Positions 58,879 to 64,000 of a stretch of 64,000 nt of DNA are shown here, piece after piece; position 1 is the stretch's first letter, and each line of letters opens with the position of its first letter. The position numbers were made by a program, and so were the translations under genes. This DNA comes from Paenibacillus brevis (GTDB lineage Bacteria; Bacillota; Bacilli; Paenibacillales; Paenibacillaceae). The stretch covers positions 248,001 to 312,000 of the forward strand of contig NZ_JAHLQJ010000001.1 in assembly GCF_018919145.1 (NCBI RefSeq). The letters run 5' to 3'. The notes under the pieces are model-generated. The model saw only the letters and a list, made by a program, of their open reading frames with translations, was not told the DNA's origin and searched no databases.

Positions 58879-60141
58879 TCATGAATCCAGCTTGATCAGA
58901 AGCATGACCGTAAATCCGTCCGTACGGTTCAGACACTCCAGCTCCCCCTGCATTTGCTGCATGAAATAATGAGAGATGTAGAGTCCGAGTCCGGCACCGC
59001 TTTTTCCTGAAGCATTACTCCCCCTGTAGAACTTGTTCAAAATCAGCGGAAGCTCCTCCTCCGCTACACCTGGGCCGTAATCATCTATTTGTACCATCAG
59101 GTGGGTGGGCGTCAGCATGCTTGTAATATGAATAGAGGTTCCGGCATATTTCAGCGAATTGCTGATCAAATTGTCCAGCACCTGCTGAAGACGAACGGGA
59201 TCCGCCTGAATTATGCATTCCGGAACGGGATCCGCAGCAATTCGATCATCAATATTGGCACCCGCTATCATCTCGTTCAATACGGTGCTGTATATTTCCT
59301 TGGGAGTGACTTTCAGCTCCTGTAATTCTTCCATGGTGGCGTGAAACATATCGGTAATGAGCAGATTGATCTGCTCTGCCTTGGCATGAATCGTATTTAC
59401 TTGCCGGAGGGACTTCTCCTCTTTCAACTGCAGCAGTAACAGCTCACTGATCGCTTTAATGGAGGCAATCGGAGTCTTGATATCATGGCTCAGTGTGGCG
59501 ACCAGCTCTTTTTTGCTGCGATTCGCCTCATACTCGCTCTTCTTGGCAGCAGCCAGCTCTTCCCGCATAATATCAAAGCTCTCGGTAAAAGCTCCGAACC
59601 AATTACTCCGTTCCATCTGCAGGGGACTGTCCAACCGGCCGAGGGCTATATTGCGGGCGAACACCTGAAGCTTTGAGAAAGGCCGGACAAGCGTCCGATA
59701 TAAGATGAGCATAAAGATGCCGCCAAACACGGCAAGACTTAAGGAAAATATGAGTGTAGTCCACACCAGCCTGTGCCGGATTTGCTGAAGGCTATCCTGG
59801 ACATCGCTATACATGATGATCTGTCCCGCCGGTTCTCCATCAATGACAAGATCGACGATCGGCATCCGCTGCCGGAATGCAGACTCCAGCCCTTCATATT
59901 GCCCCGGCCGGGTTTCGTAGAGCAAATTACCAGCAGGATCCAGCACCGCAAAAGGAACAGTCCCCACTTGATCCTCTATTTCATTAAAAGAAGGCCACTT
60001 CTGCCGGACGGTATGCACGATTTCGTTCAAAGCCACGGTGTCGACCTCCGTATGGATCGGAAAAGTGAGTTGTACGCCTATGGCTACAGCGCCACCCAGT
60101 AAAATGATCAGCAGCAGAGCAATCAATGATTTCCAGCTCAT
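58879..60141 (-). CDS. Sensor histidine kinase
   Basis: 420 residues. TM1 (about 6-27), an extracellular sensor of about 100 residues, TM2 (about 138-160), HAMP, then HisKA with the phospho-accepting His in TLSHDIKTPIASIK, and HATPase with N-box DNLISNSLKYA, G1 DYGPGV and G2 GLGLYIS. The large extracellular domain differs from the intramembrane BceS-type kinases. ATG 60141 overlaps the stop of the response regulator (ATGA), with GGAGG upstream. The input signal is unknown; the downstream ABC module suggests an envelope or peptide stress. Confidence 0.94.
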   Translation of the reverse strand: MSWKSLIALLLIILLGGAVAIGVQLTFPIHTEVDTVALNEIVHTVRQKWPSFNEIEDQVGTVPFAVLDPAGNLLYETRPGQYEGLESAFRQRMPIVDLVIDGEPAGQIIMYSDVQDSLQQIRHRLVWTTLIFSLSLAVFGGIFMLILYRTLVRPFSKLQVFARNIALGRLDSPLQMERSNWFGAFTESFDIMREELAAAKKSEYEANRSKKELVATLSHDIKTPIASIKAISELLLLQLKEEKSLRQVNTIHAKAEQINLLITDMFHATMEELQELKVTPKEIYSTVLNEMIAGANIDDRIAADPVPECIIQADPVRLQQVLDNLISNSLKYAGTSIHITSMLTPTHLMVQIDDYGPGVAEEELPLILNKFYRGSNASGKSGAGLGLYISHYFMQQMQGELECLNRTDGFTVMLLIKLDS

Positions 60142-60824
60142 CCGTTGCGATCCTCCAGTATATAGCCTGTCCCCCACACGGTCTTGATATATTGGGGGTC
60201 ATGGGGATGAAGCTCCAGCTTCTCCCGGAGATGACGGATGTGTACATTCAACGTGCCGTCACCGGTAATGGAATCTCCCCATACCTTCCGGAACAGTTCA
60301 TCCTTGGGCAGGACCCGGTTCTTATGCTGCGCCAGATAACATAGCAGCTTGAATTCCATCGTCTTCAGCTTGATATCCTGCCCCTCGGCCCTGACCCGGT
60401 TCTGCGCCATATCAATAACGACATTACCGAATCCCAGGGTTTGCCGCTCCGTTGTCTGTGTCCCATAGCGCTTCAATACGGCCTTCACCTTAGCCAACAA
60501 TACGCTTAGGGTATACGGCTTCTGGATATAGTCGTCGCCGCCAATATTAAGCGCGATTAGAATATCGTCGTCACTTGAACGGGCACTTATGAACAAAATC
60601 GGAATCTGCGTGACCTGTCTTAGCTTTTTACATAAATCAAATCCAGAGTCATTCCCCAGATTAATGTCCAATAGAAGAAGCGACACTTCATGCTGCTGCA
60701 AAAAGGCGAGGCACGCCTCCGCACTTGTCACATACGACGATTGAAGGTCGAACATATTAAAATATTCATTCGTGGTCTCAGCCAGCACCTCTTCATCATC
60801 CACGATCAAGCAATCATATCTCAC
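60138..60824 (-). CDS. OmpR-family response regulator
   Basis: 228 residues. Receiver domain with acidic pair VDDEEV, phospho-Asp in LLLLDINLG and conserved Lys in QKPY, then a winged helix with LKTMEFKLLCYLAQH and NVHIRHLREKL..TVWGTGY. It is most like VanR/BceR-type regulators. First gene of RR-HK-ATPase-permease, all on one strand; probable control of its own ABC genes (inference). No direct-repeat operator was clearly seen upstream of the ATPase gene. Confidence 0.95.
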   Translation of the reverse strand: MRYDCLIVDDEEVLAETTNEYFNMFDLQSSYVTSAEACLAFLQQHEVSLLLLDINLGNDSGFDLCKKLRQVTQIPILFISARSSDDDILIALNIGGDDYIQKPYTLSVLLAKVKAVLKRYGTQTTERQTLGFGNVVIDMAQNRVRAEGQDIKLKTMEFKLLCYLAQHKNRVLPKDELFRKVWGDSITGDGTLNVHIRHLREKLELHPHDPQYIKTVWGTGYILEDRNG

Positions 60825-60979
60825 GGCCTTCTCTCCCTGCCTATTTCCGATAGTTAGAAACCTCTCCTCCCCATCTTATACCACAATTTGAATCGATTTC
60901 GCTTCTTTAGTACAACTTTCATAGCAAATCCAATACAATAGAGCTATCTATGAAGAACTGAAATGAGGGATTCTCTTTC

Positions 60980-61840
60980 ATGACCGCAGAGCATTCATTC
61001 GGAACAAGTCATTATGTGACACTTGAAAACGGCCGCAAGCTCCACTATATGCGCAAAGGAAGCGGGGATACGACTGTGGTATTCGAGTCCGGAATGGGCT
61101 CCTCCCGCTCTACCTGGGGATTGGTTCAGCCTGTTGCCAGCCAGCATGCAAGGGCCGTCGTCTATGACCGGGCAGGCTATGGAAAGAGTGATCCTTCCCC
61201 TGCTCCAAGAACGCTGCATCAGATGGCGCTGGACCTGAACCGCCTGCTCGACGAACTGGGCGAAGGCCCATTTCTCCTGGTCGGGCATAGCTGGGGCGGC
61301 CCTATCGTTCGTACAGCAGCCGCGCTCAAGCCGGACAGAATAAAAGGACTTCTATTAATCGATCCGTCAGACGAGAACTGCGATCTGTATTTCTCCAGGC
61401 TGGCGCGAATAAATTTTGCAGTACAGCGCTCCCTTCTTCCTTTCATGGCAAGAACCGGACTGTACCGCAAACTCGGCAGCAAGACCGGAAGTGTCCAGCC
61501 GAAGGATATCGCAGCGGACTATGCCCGTGAGGACTTCACAATTCAAGCGGCAAAAACAGTCAATGAGGAGTCCAGGCAAATGTTGGCTGAGCTGACGAAG
61601 CTCAAGCAGGATCCGCCCAAATTGGGTGAACTCGCTGTCCGCATTCTATCCGGCACCCTTGTTACAGGTGCTGAACGGCAAATCCGGCCAGCCATTGTGA
61701 AGGCTCATCAGCAGAGCGTCGCTTCCTTGTCCAACGGGCGCTGGGTAGAAGCCCCTAACTCTGGTCACATGATTATCTATAGCGAGCCGGAGCTCATTGT
61801 CCAGGAGATTGTCGACATGCTGGGAACGGATGACCGTTAG
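60980..61840 (+). CDS. Alpha/beta hydrolase
   Basis: 286 residues. Nucleophile elbow GHSWGG with Ser near residue 103, oxyanion region VVFESGMGSSRSTWG, the late His in PNSGHMI, and a probable acid Asp between. The lid region (about 135-190) is helical and basic. No signal peptide. Lipase, esterase or haloperoxidase activities are all possible; substrate unknown. Transcribed away from the response regulator gene, 155 nt apart. Confidence 0.9.
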   Translation: MTAEHSFGTSHYVTLENGRKLHYMRKGSGDTTVVFESGMGSSRSTWGLVQPVASQHARAVVYDRAGYGKSDPSPAPRTLHQMALDLNRLLDELGEGPFLLVGHSWGGPIVRTAAALKPDRIKGLLLIDPSDENCDLYFSRLARINFAVQRSLLPFMARTGLYRKLGSKTGSVQPKDIAADYAREDFTIQAAKTVNEESRQMLAELTKLKQDPPKLGELAVRILSGTLVTGAERQIRPAIVKAHQQSVASLSNGRWVEAPNSGHMIIYSEPELIVQEIVDMLGTDDR

Positions 61841-62000
61841 CGATCAAATAGTCTGAAAAGGCTTGCTAACAATCCAAAATGTCCATTAGAGAACACGAAA
61901 GGCGAGGCAAGCCGCTGGGTGCTAGGAACGCAGCCGTTGCACAAGGGAGGCCCTACGACGCGCTGCTTGGCGGAGTCTCCCGTTCCTTCACTACTTACCA

Positions 62001-62040
62001 AAGAGGGCACCCAATCCTTCATCTTCGGATTGAATGCCCT
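62001..62040 (-). terminator. Terminator of the mnh operon
   Basis: GGGCACCCAATCC (62005-62017) pairs with GGATTGAATGCCC (62027-62039) with one internal mismatch. Leftward tail TCTTTGG. It lies 10 nt beyond mnhG. Confidence 0.65.
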
Positions 62041-62049
62041 TCACTATTT

Positions 62050-62478
62050 TTAGTCCACAGTCAGAGGCTTGATGCCTCCTTCAACGACTTCCACTTGCTC
62101 CTCATCCTCGGAGTCCAGATTCTCATTCTCCATATAATAGTCCTTGAGCTCGTCCTGAACCGTGCTCTCCGCCAATGGCACATGGTGACGGTAGGCTGAC
62201 CGGCAGATCATATGCGCAGCCACCGGAGCGGTCAGGAAGACGAAGAAGATTCCCAGAATCAGACGAATGCTGAAATAACCGTCTAGAATCAGGAAATACA
62301 GCAATGTCCCCATAAGCGTAGACAACACGCCGAGCGTAGAACTTTTAGATGCAGCATGAGACCTTGTATATACATCCGGGAGCCGAACATTTCCTATCGC
62401 ACTGATCACACTGAAGATGGCCCCGATCAGGATGAGTACGGCCCCAATCACCTCACCGCTTCCGCTCAATGACAACAC
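62050..62478 (-). CDS. mnhG: Na+/H+ antiporter subunit G
   Basis: 142 residues, three transmembrane segments (about 8-28, 46-66, 72-92) and an acidic C-terminal tail of about 40 residues that is longer than usual (DSEDEEQVEVVEGG). MnhG/MrpG signature RLPDVYTRSHAASKSSTLGV. Part of the multi-subunit Mrp complex that exchanges Na+ for H+ in alkaline or salt stress. Overlaps mnhF by 26 nt. Confidence 0.92.
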   Translation of the reverse strand: MLSLSGSGEVIGAVLILIGAIFSVISAIGNVRLPDVYTRSHAASKSSTLGVLSTLMGTLLYFLILDGYFSIRLILGIFFVFLTAPVAAHMICRSAYRHHVPLAESTVQDELKDYYMENENLDSEDEEQVEVVEGGIKPLTVD

Positions 62479-62734
62479 CCCTTTCGAGGAATTTGGCGAA
62501 GGCCGTCGTACCTATGAAAGACAAGATGCCGATAAGCAGGATAAGATCAAAGAACGCATGAGTATGGAGGAAGACCGAGAATACCGCAATACCGGCAATA
62601 ATATTGATGCCGACAGAGTCGAGCGCCTGAACCCGGTCCGCACTGGACGGGCCCTTCACGATCCGGTACAGATTGCACATAATCGCCACGACCAGCAGAC
62701 ATAAAGCAATGATCATAAGGGTCTCGAATATCAT
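62453..62734 (-). CDS. mnhF: Na+/H+ antiporter subunit F
   Basis: 93 residues, three transmembrane segments. MrpF signature NLYRIVKGPSSADRVQALDS, then GIAVFSVFLHTHAFFDLILL. Overlaps mnhE by 4 nt and mnhG by 26 nt. Works only inside the Mrp complex. Confidence 0.93.
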   Translation of the reverse strand: MIFETLMIIALCLLVVAIMCNLYRIVKGPSSADRVQALDSVGINIIAGIAVFSVFLHTHAFFDLILLIGILSFIGTTAFAKFLERGVVIERKR

Positions 62735-63210
62735 TTTCTTGTCACATCCTTTATGGCTTTTTCAAATATCGTCTTGGACTTGATGACGGACTCTTTCGAG
62801 TCAGGCATATTCAGGCCGTGAACATAAAGCACCTTCGAATCCCCGGATACCTCCATCACGACCGATCCTGGCGTCAGGCAGATTAACAGGGACAACAGCG
62901 TAATCTCCAAATCTCCCTCTAAATCCGTCTCTACCTTGAAGATGCCCGGCTTCACATCCAGCTTAGGACGAAGCACATGCTTCATCACCATCATGGCGGA
63001 GGTAATCAATTCATGAATAAAGATTACAAAGAGCTTGCCCACAGCGGCTAAGGTGAACAAATAATAAGGCTTCTTGAAGAAGCGCCGCATGAAGAACAAA
63101 ATGATCAAGCCGACAATATAGCCGCTGATGAAATTTAATCCGCTTGTTTCATCCTGCAGAAACATCCATAAGTAAGCAATAAATATATTGAGCAACACTT
63201 GAACGGGCAT
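62731..63210 (-). CDS. mnhE: Na+/H+ antiporter subunit E
   Basis: 159 residues. Two or three N-terminal transmembrane segments (to about 70) and a cytoplasmic domain with the MrpE signature LLSLLICLTPGSVVMEVSGD and LYVHGLNMPD. ATG 63210; 14 nt after mnhD. No CPA-type catalytic residues, as normal for the subunit. Confidence 0.93.
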   Translation of the reverse strand: MPVQVLLNIFIAYLWMFLQDETSGLNFISGYIVGLIILFFMRRFFKKPYYLFTLAAVGKLFVIFIHELITSAMMVMKHVLRPKLDVKPGIFKVETDLEGDLEITLLSLLICLTPGSVVMEVSGDSKVLYVHGLNMPDSKESVIKSKTIFEKAIKDVTRK

Positions 63211-63224
63211 AGCATTCTCCCCCT

Positions 63225-64000
63225 TTAGTCAAACACGGCCTGAATATAGAGACTCGGGTTCAGCAGTTCTTCCGCTGCCTGGGTCACATAGCCCGCAATT
63301 CCTTCCGCTCCGATGCCAAGAGCCAGACTGACAACCGTCAAGAGCAGGATCGGAACAAGCAGACCCTTCGTTGTGCCAACTTCCTCCTCCTCACTCAGAA
63401 GCATCTCGCCCCAGAAGGCGTTCATGAACAGCTTAATCATGGAGAATAGAATGAACAGGCTCGCGACAAGGCCAATGCCTCCCAGCCAGAAATAACCGGC
63501 TTCGAAGGTGCCCTGAGTAATGAAGACTTTTCCGAGAAAGCCGCTCAATGGCGGAATACCTACCATAGACAGTGCGGCGATGAAGAACATCCAGCCCAGT
63601 TGAGGATGACGGCGGATCAAGCCGCTGATCTCCCTCAAATTGCTGGTCCCGGTCAGATGAACGACCGTCCCCCCGATCAGGAATACCAGTGCTTTGATAA
63701 TCATGTCATGCAGCAAATAATAGATGGAGCCTGAAATCCCCGCCGTAGTGGAAGATACCAATCCCGCTATGATGAACCCGACACTGATGATCACGTTGTA
63801 GGTTAATATTTTCTTCAAATCCCAGAAGCCGATCGCTCCGATTCCGCCTAATATCATTGTGACCGCCGCCAATATCCCGATGAACAAATGAGTAATCTGC
63901 GGCTCATGATAAAAGATCAACGTAAACATCCGGAAGATGGCATAGATTCCCACCTTGGTGAGCAATGCGGCGAATAGGGCAGCGATCGCAGTCGGAGGTG
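63225..64000 (-). CDS. mnhD: Na+/H+ antiporter subunit D, C-terminal part (runs off the window)
   Basis: About 258 residues of the C-terminal half of a NuoM/NuoN-like antiporter subunit. The frame runs to the window edge (PPTAIAALFAALLTKVG). It shows YNVIISVGFIIAGL, the HDMIIKALVFLIGG motif with conserved Lys, and GIPPLSGFLGKVFI. mnhA, B and C should lie to the right. Confidence 0.92.
   Translation of the reverse strand, partial: PPTAIAALFAALLTKVGIYAIFRMFTLIFYHEPQITHLFIGILAAVTMILGGIGAIGFWDLKKILTYNVIISVGFIIAGLVSSTTAGISGSIYYLLHDMIIKALVFLIGGTVVHLTGTSNLREISGLIRRHPQLGWMFFIAALSMVGIPPLSGFLGKVFITQGTFEAGYFWLGGIGLVASLFILFSMIKLFMNAFWGEMLLSEEEEVGTTKGLLVPILLLTVVSLALGIGAEGIAGYVTQAAEELLNPSLYIQAVFD

Noticed and set aside
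1-64000. tRNA, rRNA, CRISPR or prophage genes
   Set aside because: None found by reading: no regularly spaced repeats, no cloverleaf ends with CCA, no phage structural or integrase genes.

Overview
The window reads as a chromosomal stretch of a Paenibacillus-like Bacillota (low-GC Gram-positive lineage, roughly 50% GC). The indications are S-layer-homology (SLH) surface proteins, strong AGGAGG ribosome sites with TTG/GTG starts, a Mrp/Mnh antiporter operon, many carbohydrate-active enzymes with a ROK regulator, Fur- and PerR-type operators, and a two-gene carboxynorspermidine route. No rRNA, tRNA, CRISPR array or intact insertion sequence was seen. Most of the window is gene-dense and ordinary. 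The accessory-looking parts are about 0.5-1.3 kb, 4-7.4 kb, 25-37.3 kb and 39.9-41.1 kb.

Layout. 1-4 kb: 5' end of an aldehyde dehydrogenase, a 5'-truncated GT2/GtrA gene, a pyruvate kinase with altered K+-site residues, and a threonine-aldolase-like PLP enzyme. 4-7.4 kb: a surface module made of a tandem thioredoxin-like SLH protein and an Ala/Pro-rich exported protein, each with exactly one cysteine, behind a leader that can fold as a terminator or a competing hairpin. 7.4-16.1 kb: chemoreceptor, uridine kinase, an HD-GYP/GGDEF pair, MATE exporter plus polysaccharide deacetylase, a DMT transporter and two small membrane proteins. 16-25 kb: GH3 enzyme with reversed domain order and a palindromic operator, a ferrochelatase of proteobacterial type, a heterodimeric ABC exporter and an aldo/keto reductase.

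25-35.8 kb: two divergent operons around one shared operator. The leftward one encodes a ROK regulator, FucI-type isomerase, sugar ABC importer (binding protein and two permeases) and a GH125 alpha-mannosidase. The rightward one encodes a six-hairpin glycosidase, a ribokinase-like kinase and an AlsE/Rpe-like 3-epimerase. Together they could import an oligosaccharide, hydrolyse it in the cell and carry an aldose through isomerase, kinase and epimerase to a central ketose phosphate; the substrate is not known from the sequence. 35.8-41.1 kb: a 132-bp direct repeat around an orphan lipoprotein, the carboxynorspermidine dehydrogenase/decarboxylase operon, and a SUFU-domain protein.

41-51 kb: two Fur-box-preceded ferric-siderophore uptake systems (the second with an FhuF-like reductase) on either side of an ECF sigma/anti-sigma-like/zinc-ribbon membrane protein operon. 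51-56 kb: ahpCF with a PerR-like box, an SDR and a ROK fructokinase. 55.7-61.8 kb: response regulator, histidine kinase, ABC ATPase and FtsX permease, then an alpha/beta hydrolase. 62-64 kb: the mnhD(partial)-E-F-G end of a Na+/H+ antiporter operon. All functions are read from sequence motifs without database searches.
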